NCBI RefSeq assembly: GCF_020497125.1
Contig: NC_059080.1
Span: 69,360,618-69,424,617 of the forward strand
From: Mauremys mutica
Lineage: Eukaryota > Chordata > Testudines > Geoemydidae
Direction of reading: 5' to 3'
Length of the DNA: 64,000 bases
A program made the position numbers and the translations under genes. Positions within the stretch are counted from its first letter, which is position 1; each line of letters begins with the position of its first letter. The notes below the pieces were generated by a model. The model had not been told where the DNA came from and made no database searches. It saw only the letters and a list, made by a program, of their open reading frames with translations. Shown piece after piece: positions 22,826 through 33,660 of the stretch.

Positions 22826-23149
22826 TGAGAACAGTGGTAAGGTCCTCAGCAGACGTAAACTTCATTGTCTTCAGTGGAGCTATGACAATCTACACCAGCT
22901 GAGAATCTGTTCCAAGGGCTCATAGCTTATTCATAAGACCCAGATTCAGCAAAACACTTAGGCACCCGATGTCATAAGCCATGCTACAAGAGCACAGGAG
23001 GGAGTGGGAAGACAGGAACCAGTGCAAAAGCAAGAAAGGCTACATACTACTTTAACCCACCTTAACTTTACCACATCTCCAGATATTTTGGGCCAACCAG
23101 AGGTCTACCTAATCCCTCACATCAGTTACAGCAGCTTTAGAGCTGATCT
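22826..23149. other. Anonymous DNA
   Basis: No gene or clear repeat. Confidence 0.5.
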
Positions 23150-23157
23150 AACTACAC

Positions 23158-23492
23158 CAGGGGTTGGCAACCTCTGGCACGCGGCTCGCCAGGGTGCTTA
23201 CCCTGGCGGGCCGGGCCAGTTTGTTTACCTGCTGCGTCCACAGGTTCGGCTGATTGCAGCTCCCACTGGCCGCAGTTCGCCATCCCTGGCCAATGGGGGC
23301 TATGGGAGGTGGCGCAGGCTGAGGGATGTGCTGGCCGCGGCTTCCCACAGCCTCCATTGGCCTGGAGCGGCGAACCGCGGCCAGTGGGAGCCGCGATTGG
23401 CCAAACCTGCCGACACAGCAGGTAAACAAACTGGCCTGGCCCGCCAGGGTGCTTACCCTGGTGAGCCGCATGCCAGAGGTTACCGACCCCTG
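23158..23492. mobile_element. hAT MITE, 335 bp, copy A
   Basis: Begins CAGGGGTTGGCAACCTCTGG and ends CCAGAGGTTACCGACCCCTG, a terminal inverted repeat. The two halves are inverted relative to each other over much of the length (CCTGGCGGGCC, CAGTTTGTTTACCTGCTG and counterparts). It is flanked by a perfect 8-bp duplication, AACTACAC (23150-23157 and 23493-23500). Open frames on both strands are a consequence of the inverted structure. Confidence 0.92.
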
Positions 23493-23500
23493 AACTACAC

Positions 23501-25190
23501 TCTGCTGACCAAAGCCTGCACAGGGCAGCCCACAAGTCAAAAAGAGCCAGTAGATTCTGGCCACGCCCTCTTTCCCCTGGCACATTCCTTATGCCATGGC
23601 AGAAAGCCATGTTATTCCACAGCAGCCAGGGCTCCCAGATTTACAGCTCCTTGTCACTATCAGTATCAAAAAGGGATCATAACATTGGGGATTTTGTCCC
23701 AAAATGTCACATCTTAGGCAGTCATGGTATGGAAGGAAGATCAAGTGGAACATGACTGCAATAGTTAAAGATGCTGCTACATTGTGAACAAGCTGCCCGT
23801 GCCCCATGGTGATTCCTAATAAGAATGATTTACAATAAAGGAGCCTCATCATCATGGGATAAATAAGGGCACAGCCTGCGCAAGTTACTGCAGTAAACAA
23901 GAATAGAAGCCAGGATTAACACTGCACATTAAATAAAATAAGGTAACTTTGTTGACAGATAAGCATATTTACTCTAGCTGAAGAGGCTGAGATAAAAGAA
24001 ACAAAATACACATCACATTTTCCTTTTCTTTTCTAGACTAATATTCACCCATCGTGCAGAAAACCAATGAAGATATTCCACACTGCTTGGTGCCTGCATT
24101 GTGGCTGAAGGGGAAATGCAGCAATGCCTACACACACCTTGAGAACTGTAGAAAGAATCTCCAGCCCTGCATAGAAGACCATGGTGGGAGCTGGCCAGAG
24201 AAGGTTCCATGGAATCTGTGTCTATACAGATCCAGTGGCTTCCAACACTGCCCAACATGTGGAGAGAGGCTGTGATAACTATTCCAGCGAATAGTTTTGT
24301 AGCCATGCACTTGGGTCCTGAGTTCAGGTGATCAGGGTGGATTACACCTATTCTTCCTCCCTACTCCCATGCTGGACCCATACAGAGCCCAGCTACTCAG
24401 GTTTTGTGTGAGTAGAGTGGATTTCACCCTTAAGAGAATAGCTTTGAATCTCGGCTTGGGTTTCTAATAAAAAAGAATAAAAATATGTAATTTGGCTTCC
24501 ACAGGCAAAGTTAGTGAAGACAATCCCCCTATCCCCACCCAGCGCCCCACCTACAAAACCACTCTAAAAGATGGTAACTTCATTAATATTCCCAAAGACA
24601 GGTACACATTCAAAACACCCAGCACATCTTTAGAACCATTATTCCTGCTGATGGTGAATGGAGCTCAAAAACTGAATGTCCCTAAGAGCCCCCACTAACA
24701 AGTCTAACTGAAAACTCAATTTGAACAGGCATCTGCAGCCTTCATATTTGGTAAGAGACAAAAATCTTGGAGGATCCCTTTGCATTTTGTCTTAGAAACC
24801 AAACTATAAATTCTGATGTATCCCAGTAAGATTATTTTCCACCAGCCAACAGAACAAGGCTCTCAGAAATTACGTACAAAAGTTCCTGACTGCTGTTCAA
24901 GTATAACCTTTTAAAGGGATATTGTTAACTTTAATATAGGATTTTTATTTTATTGCTTACTTAGGTCACTAATACACTTTATCTTACTAAAGCTGAAAGA
25001 ATTTTTTTAATCTAAATTTGCTTGCTACCATTTATGCATCAGGTTTACTGTTTTCTATTTTATTCACTTTCTTCAGTTAAGCTAAACTCCTCCATTTCAT
25101 TTTTGCTGCTTCTTCAGTTTCAGATTCTGGTTCTCACCTATTAACACAGTAGTGTTTTGTTTGGATAGAAAGCATTTCTAAAATACTGAG
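23501..25190. other. Anonymous DNA
   Basis: No supported gene. Short frames near 24019-24310 occur on both strands and show no domain. Confidence 0.5.
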
Positions 25191-25588
25191 CTGTGCAATT
25201 GACAAGAAAGCCAGCGCCTGGCTCCCCAGCCAGGCCTCCCCGACCTGAGGGTCTGGGGTCCTGGCTCCCAACCAGACTCCAGGTGCAGATCTTTCCGCTG
25301 GAGGTAAGCAGCCCCGGGCCGCTGCCCCCCTGCTCCTGGCTGGGAATGGGAAAGCGAGAAGCCCTGAGGGACAGCTGGGTTCCCAGTGGGGAGCTGCATG
25401 GAGCTGAGAGCCCTGGCTCTCAGTCTCCCACACTGCCCTCTTCAGTCAATGGAAGTGCTCCTGGTGAGAACGCGCACCGCCAATAGAAGGAGGGTAGAGT
25501 GGATATCAGCCATCACAGTAATTAATGTGGTGGCTGTAAATCGACCTAACATAGGTTGACTTAAGGTTGTAGTGTAAACATAGCCTTA
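25191..25588. mobile_element. Harbinger-like MITE, right end preserved
   Basis: The right end (GTAGTGTAAACATAGCC, then TTA at 25586-25588) resembles the right end of the full Harbinger at 39713-39728 (TAGTGTAGACGTACCC followed by TAA). A short palindrome of AATCGACCTAACATAGGTTGACTT type lies at about 25537-25560. The left end is not recognised. The GC-rich centre gives chance open frames. Confidence 0.5.
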
Positions 25589-26992
25589 GTTTGCTTACAG
25601 TATCCAATTTTAAAATTGACTCCCTTGAAAATTATATCTAAAAATGTAAAAGCTAAGACCTTACTGTTGAGCAATGTTCTACTTGAAGAAGTGACCACAT
25701 TTCTTTAGCACATATGTAAGAATGCTTTGGACTACCTATAAAGTTCTTCAGGTCTAAAGGTTTGCAGGTTCAACACATATGAAAACTGCACGCACGGAGA
25801 TTTGGCATTTCAAAATGGTCCAAATTCTAGTCCCCAGCTCTCTGCAGTGCAGAGTCGGCTGCAGCAAAACAGTCTGCCTAGGCTATGGAGACTCCTTTAG
25901 TTCTTGAAAGTACGGTTTTACAAGTGGAACAGTCTTCAGAAGACAGCATAGCACTTATGCAACCCACCTCACTCATGACTCAGTGTCAGAGGTTATGAAT
26001 CATTTCCCCTAGACCCTGGAGGATGACAAATTCAGAAAGCAATGAGGTAGCGAAAAAAGTGAATTGTATTTGGCTTTTAGATAGCTAGGAAGACTGAACT
26101 GGCTGTTCTCTTAGTAGTCAGCTCCATTTCCAGGACTGTCCATCGGGAATGGAGTGCAGGGCCCATTAAACCAAAGAAACTGCCCATCAGCCCGTGGGGA
26201 CATAGCTACTTCAGTTATTTCCTATTCTAAGTACAGGAGGAAACTGCAGTGACTTAGCCACTAGTGTGTGGCAATCAATGACAAATGCTAGCTTTTTAGT
26301 GGCAATTGCTGTTGATTTTCCTTGTTCTGTCAAACTTTTTACCCTACTTGAGCCACATATCTTCTCCCAGAACATGGAAAGGGAAATATTTACCTGTATG
26401 AATTTGATCAATCACATAAATTATCCTCTGGCTATTCATCCAAGAGAGAGCCATTTATCCCCTTTAATGGATTATTTAAAAATATATAAATGAATAAATA
26501 AATCAAAGAGGGTTCTTAATGTTGAAAATGCTGCTAACATATCTTGTCTCATTCTAAAAGGTAGATTGATAGTTCTCTGTGCACTTCAGCAATTCTAATT
26601 ATGTTCTTTCCTGCTTAGATAGCATGGACCTCATTCTCTATTGTCCTGCACTCTACACCAGTGCAAAGAGGATGTAAATGCTACCAGGTCATTACAAAGC
26701 ATTTTACACCCCCTTTGCTCCAGTATAATAACGATGTAAGATGCAGGGAAATGATGAATCAGGCCTTATAATTATGATTTTCAGGAATGTATTAACATCA
26801 GGGAAAGAGTCTCTGTGTAAGTGTTGTGTCTTTGGCCTTTTCACCCAGGGGATTTCCTGTGGAAATAACCAGGAACTTACAAGCATTTCAATAATAAAAA
26901 AAAACACGAAGAAAATATTAAAAATATCCTGTGAAGTACCTAAAATCACATGAGACTAAGAACTGCTTACTCAGAACTGTTTTTAAATCCAT
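25589..26992. other. Anonymous DNA
   Basis: About 26640-26765 holds an old palindrome-like repeat (ACACCAGTGCAAAG and counterpart). Nothing else is recognised. Confidence 0.5.
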
Positions 26993-27000
26993 ACTAGGGG

Positions 27001-27291
27001 TATGGCTACACTTGCAGCTGTACAGCGCTGCCGCGGGAGCACCCCCACAGCTGCGCTTTGAAGTGCGAGTGTGGTCGCGGCGCCAGCACTGGGAGAGAGC
27101 TCTCCTAGCGCTGCAGGTACTCCACCTCCCCGTGGGGATTAGCTTACAGCGCTGGGAGCCGCGCTCCCAGCGCTGGGGCACTGTTTACACTGGCGCTTTA
27201 CAGCGCAGTAACTTGCTGCGCTCAGGGGGGTGTTTTTTCACACCCCCCCCGAGTGAGAAAGTTGAAGCGCTGTAAAGCGCCAGTGTAGGAT
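27001..27291. mobile_element. Inverted-repeat MITE with long perfect hairpin
   Basis: The left end (GGCTACACTTGCAG ... TACAGCGCTG) and right end (GCGCTGTAAAGCGCCAGTGT) are inverted relatives. Flanks ACTAGGGG (26993-27000) and ACTAAGAG (27292-27299) match at 6 of 8 bases. Inside, 27187-27206 and 27267-27286 form a perfect 20-bp inverted repeat. The TACACT end motif resembles Harbinger MITEs, but an 8-bp duplication would point to hAT; the class is open. Confidence 0.6.
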
Positions 27292-27587
27292 ACTAAGAGG
27301 TTTCCATACTTAACCTTTGGGCCCTTGTGTAGCAAATGAAAATCAGTCGAGGTTCAAGTTACAATATATAGCTTGACCCATAAAAAGACAAATTAAAAGT
27401 TTAACTTAAAAACTTCCTGATGTATTTATTGTACATTGGTGCTAAAAACATGCAGGCTAACACCTTTAAAGTGGCCTTCATTAGAGATATCTTTATGCTC
27501 TATGGAGTAAGTTATATATGGATGTTTTATACACTTCAAAAGGTATTTTTACCTTGCAATTTGTCCATTCCTTTACCCTGATCCCGC

Positions 27588-27848
27588 AAAGACTTGTCTA
27601 CACTTGCCAAGGGTTCGAGGCACAAGAAACCCACTAAATTGACCACAGACCACTCTTCCGTTGACTCCTGTACTCCACCTGAACGAGAAGTGCAAGAGGA
27701 GTCAACAGGAAAGCGTCTCCAGTCGAAATCGTGTAGTGTGGACCCCGTGGTAAGTAGATCTAAGTACGTCGATTTCAGCTACCTTATTCACGTAGCTGAA
27801 ATTGCGTAACTTAGATCGATCTCTCCCCATAGGGTAGAAAAGGCCTTA
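27588..27848. mobile_element. Harbinger-like MITE
   Basis: The left end ACTTGTCTACACTTGCC and the right end GGTAGAAAAGGCC followed by TTA (27846-27848) resemble Harbinger termini. A subterminal imperfect palindrome lies at 27757-27816, GATCTAAGTACGTCGATTT with its complement on the far side of GTAGCTGAAATTG. It has no coding capacity. The left TTA has decayed. Confidence 0.6.
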
Positions 27849-28374
27849 GGCATACTTGTTTAATTTTACAGACTCTGAATAGCCCACAAGAATGGGACTA
27901 CTCACAGTGAGTTAAATAAACATGTGCTTAAATCTTTACAAGATTGGGGCCCTTGTTTTCTGGACTGTAAGATCAAACATATACATAAAAATGGTTGAAA
28001 AACTGTCTTCTCCACTTAAATCATGGATACTGGCCCACAAACTTGCCATGTGTGACTCATTTGGAAGAAGAATCCCTCCAGGAAGTTTTTAGAGTATCTC
28101 ATTTTTTTGTGAAAAGGTGCATATGCAGCGTGATTTTGTAGAGTGCATTGAAACTGTTAAAATCTCATTCATTAAAACTGTTCAGTACCAAAACAGTCCT
28201 AGGTCTATAAACCATACCACAAAGTCATCTGAACTGCTTGGAGATCTATATACGGTTTATACAAGTACATAAATCACATAGACTTTAGATTAGACACAGA
28301 TCTATGCAATTAAAATATCTGTATGTCATATAACGGTACACATTATAAAAGATGGATGAAATCTCCATATAGAA
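27849..28374. other. Anonymous DNA with an ancient repeat
   Basis: About 27885-27955 carries the GGGACTACTCACAGTGAGT ... GTGCTTAAATCTTTACAAGAT repeat, also seen in pieces at 50450-50520 and 54350-54390. No gene. Confidence 0.5.
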
Positions 28375-28718
28375 GAGGTCACTATGGAGCACTATGCTGG
28401 TACATAGAGCTATACAATGGAGATCTCTAAATTGTTCAATATAGTGGGTATTTCTATACAGTACATACTAGTACATACTAACTGATACATTGCACTCTAT
28501 ACTGTAGAGACCTCATTGCCCCACTGTAACATGCCAACCTCTCCAAATGGAGAACTGTACACTATAGATCTCTCTGTACCCTTGAACATCTCCATACCAA
28601 AGGTACACTATAGACCGCTCACTACCCTAGAGCCTCCATACCTAACTGCACACTGTACACCTCTCTATATACTCTAGAACTCTGTATACCCTACTGTACA
28701 CTACACACGACTCTAGGG
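28375..28718. repeat. Degenerate AT-rich minisatellite
   Basis: The motif family GTACACTATAGACCTCTC / TCCATACC recurs with drift at roughly 40-50 bp spacing (clear instances near 28558, 28600, 28645 and 28695). An exact 10-bp tandem, GTACATACTA twice, lies near 28462-28481. No coding meaning is seen. Confidence 0.5.
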
Positions 28719-29603
28719 CAGTGGTTTTGAAACTGCAGGTTGCGACCCAGTACTGGGTCACAGAATATGAGGCACTGCATCGTGGCACTGCTGACCAGGC
28801 CATTAAAAGTCTCGTCGGCGGTGCTCCCCAGCTAAAACAGGCTAGTCTCAATCTGTTCTGACACTGCATTGAGCCTTGGAAGCGGCCAGCAGCAGGTCCA
28901 GCTCCTAGGCAGGGGGGCGAGAGGGGGTGGGAGGCATGGGGCAGGGAGCATGGGGCCCCGAGCATCAGCTTTGTATTCCCACTGGTTGGGGGAGCGGTGC
29001 CTGCGGGCAAGAGCTGCACGGAGCCGCTTGCACGCCTCCGCCTAGGAGCTGGACCTGCTGCTGGCCACTTCTGGGGCGCAGCGCAGTCCACGATGCCAGG
29101 ACAGGCAGGAAGCCTGCCTTAGTACCTCCGCTGTGCCGCTGACCAGGAGCCACCCAAGATAACCCCACGCCCCAATCCCCTGCCCAAGCCAGGAGCCCCC
29201 CCATACCAGAGCCCCTTCCTGCACCCTAAACCCCTCATCCCTGGCCCCACCCCAGAGCCTGAACCCCCAGCCCAGAGCCCCTCCTGCACCCCAAACCTCT
29301 GCTCCAGCCCCGAGCCCCTCAAACCTGGAGCCCCTTCTGCACCCAAACCCCTCATCCCTAGCCCCACCCCAAGCCCAGAGTCCTGACCCCCTCCCACACC
29401 CCAACCCCCTGTCCCAGCCCAGAGCCCCCTCCCACACCCTGAATCTCTCATTCCCGGCCCCACCCTGCAGCCCTCACCCTCACATCCCAACCCTCTGCCC
29501 CACCCACACCCCAAACGCCTCATCCCCAGCTCCCTTGGGCTGGTGGGTGGCATCAACAATTTTCTTCAAGTGCGTCCCCGGAAAAAAAGTTTGAAACCCA
29601 GGG
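28719..29603. mobile_element. hAT non-autonomous element
   Basis: Begins CAGTGGTTTTGAAACTGCAG and ends AAGTTTGAAACCCAGGG, inverted at 11 of the last 15 bases. Flanks CTCTAGGG (28711-28718) and CGCCAGGG (29604-29611) match at 6 of 8. The start resembles hAT-Charlie-type elements. The interior is C-rich with many CCAGAGCC and CCCCACC repeats, so the glycine-rich minus-strand frames here are artefacts. Confidence 0.7.
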
Positions 29604-30215
29604 CGCCAGGGCACAGAGCGCTGCCCCCTTCCGCACCCCGCGCAGCGCTCTCTCCCAGCTCCGTGCCCGAGGCGCTCAGCCCGCGGCGCCGCCGGGCAGC
29701 TCGGTCTCCCCCGCGCGCGGCTCAGCGCAGTCCCCGGCACGTTCCCGAGCCCGCGGAGAGACGCCCGGACTCACGCGCAGCTGGTGGTGGTGGGCGGCGG
29801 CTGCCGAGGCGGCGCTCTGGCGCAGCTCCGCCGCCAAGCCGGGTCTCAGCCGGCTGCGGGTGAAGCGGCGGCTCCGCTCCCCTGCCATGTGCCTGGCGAG
29901 CCCCGCGCCGAGTGCCCGCAGCGCCGGCTCCCTGCAGCCCGTCGGGCGCAGCCCCGGCCAAGGCGCCTTCAGGAAGCGGAACTCGGGGCTTTTTTTCCCT
30001 CCCTCCCTCGAAGGCGTGTTCCCCCCGCACGCGCCTGCTGGGCTCGCGGAGCAGCGGCGGCCGCCGAGCGGGGCCCGGAGCTGGGCTCGCCTGGCCGGAC
30101 ACCGGTGGCCGGCGAGCCTGAGCCAGAAAAAGTTGGGCTCAGCTTTCCACAGGCGCGGGACAAACGGGCCCCCTTGCGCCCCCAGTCAGCCAGGGCGGGA
30201 GGGTCCGGCCCTAGG
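29604..30215. promoter_or_regulatory. CpG island
   Basis: A 600-bp stretch that is strikingly GC-rich and dense in CpG (many CGCG, GCGC and CCGCGG sites), in sharp contrast to the AT-rich surroundings. Such islands usually mark promoters of vertebrate genes. It is not bounded by inverted repeats or target duplications, which separates it from the GC-rich MITEs in this window. See the candidate first exon at 29775-29888. Confidence 0.6.
29775..29888 (-). CDS. Possible first coding exon of an unidentified host gene
   Basis: On the minus strand inside the CpG island an ATG at 29888 opens a frame of exactly 38 codons (phase 0) that meets a consensus splice donor, GTGAGTCC, at 29774-29767. The peptide is basic with serine, then alanine-rich, and ends AAAAHHHQLR. 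The start context has G at +4 but C at -3. I do not recognise the protein. If real, the gene would run leftwards, and the next exon was not identified. It could equally be a chance frame in GC-rich promoter sequence or a 5' UTR. Confidence 0.3.
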
Positions 30216-30360
30216 TCTGACCACAGCCTCACGCCCTGGGGACCAGCTCAGATGCTTTGCACTAGGCCCCCGCACCGGGTTCCAGTTCAGCTGCTTTGCT
30301 AGAATCCTATGGGTGAACCAGCGACATGGGACTTGTAGTGCCTCATATATTGTACTAGCA

Positions 30361-30744
30361 CAGTGGCTGCAACCTTTTTTTTCATTTGCAGACCCTTAAA
30401 TATGTCAAATGGAGGTGTGCACCCCTTTGGAAATTCACCTGTGGTCCATGGACCCCCTACCATAGAAGTTTTAGACTGAAAATTGACAGCCAAAGTCAAC
30501 TGTACATGGTGCCACAAGCTCAGCATGGCATTTGACAGGGCACTAAACTGGGGGCTTTCGTGGTAATGCCAACACTTCTGGATTTTGACCTGTAGGTGGG
30601 GGGTAGTCACCTACTCTTGATCAGAAAACCAGAATGCCTTTTCTGGGATCTGAAATTTTATTCCCATAGTTACTTTTTGCAGACCCCTGAGACATAGTCT
30701 GTGGACTCCACAAGAGTCTGGAGACCACAGGTTGAAAAGCATTG
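30361..30744. mobile_element. hAT-like non-autonomous element
   Basis: Starts CAGTGGCTGCAACCTTTTT and ends AGGTTGAAAAGCATTG, an inverted pair. The flanks TACTAGCA (30353-30360) and CTCTAGAG (30745-30752) share only the central CTAG core, in keeping with the CTAG-centred hAT target preference but not a proven duplication. Interior GCAGACCCCT blocks lie near both ends. Confidence 0.6.
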
Positions 30745-30752
30745 CTCTAGAG

Positions 30753-32347
30753 TTTCTGAGGTAGCCATTAGACCAAAGTTTTTAGAATCCAACAAGGCAG
30801 CCAAGAGCATTTACTTTGGACTTTTCAACAGTAATTAAGGGATTTAAGTGCCCAAATTCTACTGAATTTCAATTAGATTATGGGGACTATCTTTCTTCAG
30901 CCCCTTTGAAAATCCCAGCCTTAATGGAGTTTTTCCAGTAACACGAAAAAAAATTATTTCCCAACTGTTTGTCTATTTTAAACATAGGTGGCAGGTTTTC
31001 ATTGCCTGGCTATTTTCCTTTCAACTTCTGCCTTCAAGAACAACACATGAAGATCTAAGTCCCAGCTTCCTGTGCTTTTTGAGTAGCAGGTTTGTGCCAC
31101 AAGTTTATGGAAAATTTGACATATATCTCATCAATTAGTTAATGTCTGTGATCTGGTCTGAACACTTATAGCACTACACATGTGCTGAGTCTTAGTGTGG
31201 CACATATACTAGTTGCTCCTGAGATATAATTATTTGTGCAAGGCCTTAGCTGTCACACTCATCTACCAGATTGGTCAGTGGAGGAGAGGATGGGCGCTAG
31301 TTAAGATAGTTAAGCCCAAAGCAGTATGTGAAGAATTACAGAGGGATCTCACAAAACTGGGTGAGTGGGCAACAAAATGGCAGATGAAATTCAATATTGA
31401 TAAATTTAAAGTAATGCATATTGGAAAACATTATGCCAACTATACATGCAAAATGATGGGGTCTATCTTAGTGCTGAAACGAGGTAATATGTGAGAAGTA
31501 TCTAATTACTTCTAGCTGATCCAAGAAGACAATAAGGTTTGCCTACCTTGTTTTAAGTTAGTGCCATCATCTGGCTCTGAAAGCACTTTTGTCAGTTTTT
31601 CTTATCCACTCTTGTATGGCATCTATAGCTTCTGAACTTCATATTTTTGGTAGCTGATCACCGAGACTCCAGAGCTACCTGCATCTAGCCACAATAAATA
31701 ATTTAGCCAACACTTCCTAACACTTACTTGCTTGGCAATTAATCTTTCAATTCAGAATTAATGGGAAGATTTTGAAAACCACCAAAGGAAAGTAGCTTGC
31801 AGTGTGTTTCATGTCATGTTGGCTGAGTGAGGATTTTGTTATACTTTCCCTCAGTTAATGATTTTGTTTTATGATATAGACATTGTGGGAAGCTATATTA
31901 ATGCAAGGCTACAGTTAAGAATTTAAGCAGACAAAAATTAAGACATAATTATAAGTTCTTACATCAAGCAGAATTACTATATGTTGTATTACTGAGAATG
32001 CTATTTAATGCCTTAATAAAGAGGTGCAACATGGCCAAGTTACACTTACTGTGTGACCCCTATGTTTGAATTTCATCACTAACACTTAAGTTCCCATCCA
32101 TATTATATTATCATACTTTTGTTGCATTTGGGTGTCTTTGGATTGTTTGGAAAAGAAAAAAAAAGAGTGGGAGTTATCACATATGCACGTATGACTGACC
32201 ATCAGTATAACACAACATTGAAATAATGTGAGAAGACCCTCCATTTTACACCTATATAACACCAATTACACCAGTAGTGTTGCACATGTTTAATTGAGGG
32301 AAGAATTTGGTCTGATGAGCAGCTTCAAAGGTGCAGGAGTTATCTGC
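30753..32347. other. Mostly anonymous DNA around a CR1 fragment
   Basis: About 30825-30925 holds an old palindromic repeat remnant. The CR1 fragment is at 31305-31475. The rest shows nothing recognisable. Confidence 0.5.
31305..31475 (+). pseudogene. CR1 LINE reverse transcriptase fragment
   Basis: The plus-strand frame encodes LQRDLTKLGEWATKWQMKFN followed by IDKFKVMHIGKH, which matches the thumb-side region after the catalytic core of CR1-type LINE ORF2 (usual form W...KWQM.FN..K..V...G). Only about 55 codons survive. No 5' or 3' parts are contiguous with it. Confidence 0.75.
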
Positions 32348-32353
32348 ATACTC

Positions 32354-33451
32354 TACTCCTGAGGGCATTCTGTGCCAAAAAATTAAAAATTCTGCGCACA
32401 ATATTTAAAAATTCTGCACATTTTATTTGTCAAATAAATGTGAAGGCTCCAGCATGGCATTGGAGAGCACAGGCCACTGGCTGCACAGAGGTGGGAGATC
32501 ACTATGCAGCTCCCTGCCTCTCCCCGCCCCACCCCCGGGGGACAGACTCAGCGGTGAGGCTGCACCCAACCCTGACACAGCACAAGGACCAGGCCTGCCC
32601 CAGAAACGCCCCAGGGCCCTGCCCCTCTGTGTGGGCAGGCAGGCTCAGCAAGGCAGGATCCAAGTTTGGAGGGGCTTAGTGTGGGGGAACCCAGGGTTGA
32701 GAGGGTTCTGTGAGGGGCAATTTGGGTGTTGGCAGCTCAGTGCGGGATCCAGCTGTGGGGGGGACCTGGATGCACAGGGCCTTGTTGGGGGTTCTGGGTG
32801 CCATGGAAATGGGACTCTGCAGGGGGTCCAGGTGAAGGTGGTTGGGGTTCAGCATGGGGGTCTGGGTGTGGGGGGAATAGAGCTTGGCAGGGTGGTCTGG
32901 GGGTGGGGGCTTAGTGAGGGGGGTCCAGATGCTGGGGGAGTGGGACTCTGAGGTGCTGATCCAGGTGCAGCTGGTTGGGGCTCAGTGGGGTGGGAATCCA
33001 GGTGTGGGTGGCTTGTCGGAACGTTCCAGGTGCAGGGGGAGTGGGGCTCATCGGGGTGGGGGATAGCTCGGCTCGGTGGGAGGGTCTGGGCATGAGGCGG
33101 TCTGGATGCATAGAGGTTGGGCAGATGGGGAGCAGCTCCCTGTACAGGGATCCCGCCCCCTGCAGCTGAGGAGTGATGGGTGCAGGAAGCAGGGGGGGAG
33201 GGGTTGCAGAGCTTCCTGCAGCCAGGGATGCAACTGGGGGTGGGTCTGACCCGGCCCCAGATGCTGTGCAGGGGAAGAGGAAGTCCCAAGCCCCAGCCAG
33301 GACTAGCAGCTGAGCCCAGCACAGGCTAGGGTTGCATGACAGCTCTTGTGGCTTCCCTATCAGAAAGTCATTTTTTGCGGGGAAGCAAAGCAATCTGAAG
33401 GGGGACATAAATTTTGCGCACATGTAGTGGTGCAGAATTTCCCCAGGAGTA
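32354..33451. mobile_element. Inverted-repeat DNA element filled with a G-rich minisatellite
   Basis: The ends are inverted: TACTCCTGAGGGCATTCTG at 32354 and CAGAATTTCCCCAGGAGTA ending at 33451. A perfect 6-bp direct repeat, ATACTC, flanks both sides (32348-32353 and 33452-33457). Both ends also carry paired TTCTGCGCACA-type blocks. The interior, about 32640-33130, is a degenerate G-rich tandem repeat (GGGGGTCCAGGTG and GGGGCTCAGTGGGG types). No transposase is encoded. The 6-bp flank does not assign a superfamily. Confidence 0.7.
32640..33130. repeat. G-rich degenerate minisatellite
   Basis: A run of related units built on GGGGTCCAG, TGGGGGG and GGCTCAGTG(G/C)GG with a spacing near 50-60 bp. 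It lies inside the element at 32354-33451. Glycine-rich and proline-rich frames on the two strands are artefacts of it. Confidence 0.55.
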
Positions 33452-33660
33452 ATACTCAGGAGGTCAACAGTCCATCATTTTGCATTCAGCACACATTGGG
33501 CTAGATATTTTTTAAAGGAAATTTAAATGTTGCAGAAATTGCTGGCTTACATCCTCACATCATGAAGGAAAGTTTTCCATTGGCCTTGGGCTTTTTTGAG
33601 CATTGGAGTTCCACGTGCAGTATGGGGCACATCCTCAGCTGGTGTCAAATAGAACTACAC

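Noticed and set aside
23004..23717. A 237-codon plus-strand frame with a 150-codon frame opposite it
   Set aside because: It runs across the hAT MITE at 23158-23492 and its flanks. The similarity between the protein on both strands reflects the inverted repeat.
29042..29559. Glycine/tryptophan-rich frames of up to 146 codons on the minus strand
   Set aside because: Produced by C-rich repeated CCCAGAGCC and CCCCAACCC units inside the hAT element at 28719-29603.
29543..30399. Long Pro/Ala/Arg-rich frames on both strands of the CpG island
   Set aside because: Typical chance frames in GC-rich DNA where stop codons are rare. Only the short ATG-to-GTGAGT segment was kept, at low confidence.
32427..33423. 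Frames of 150-174 codons on both strands
   Set aside because: They translate the G-rich minisatellite; no conserved domain or codon structure.
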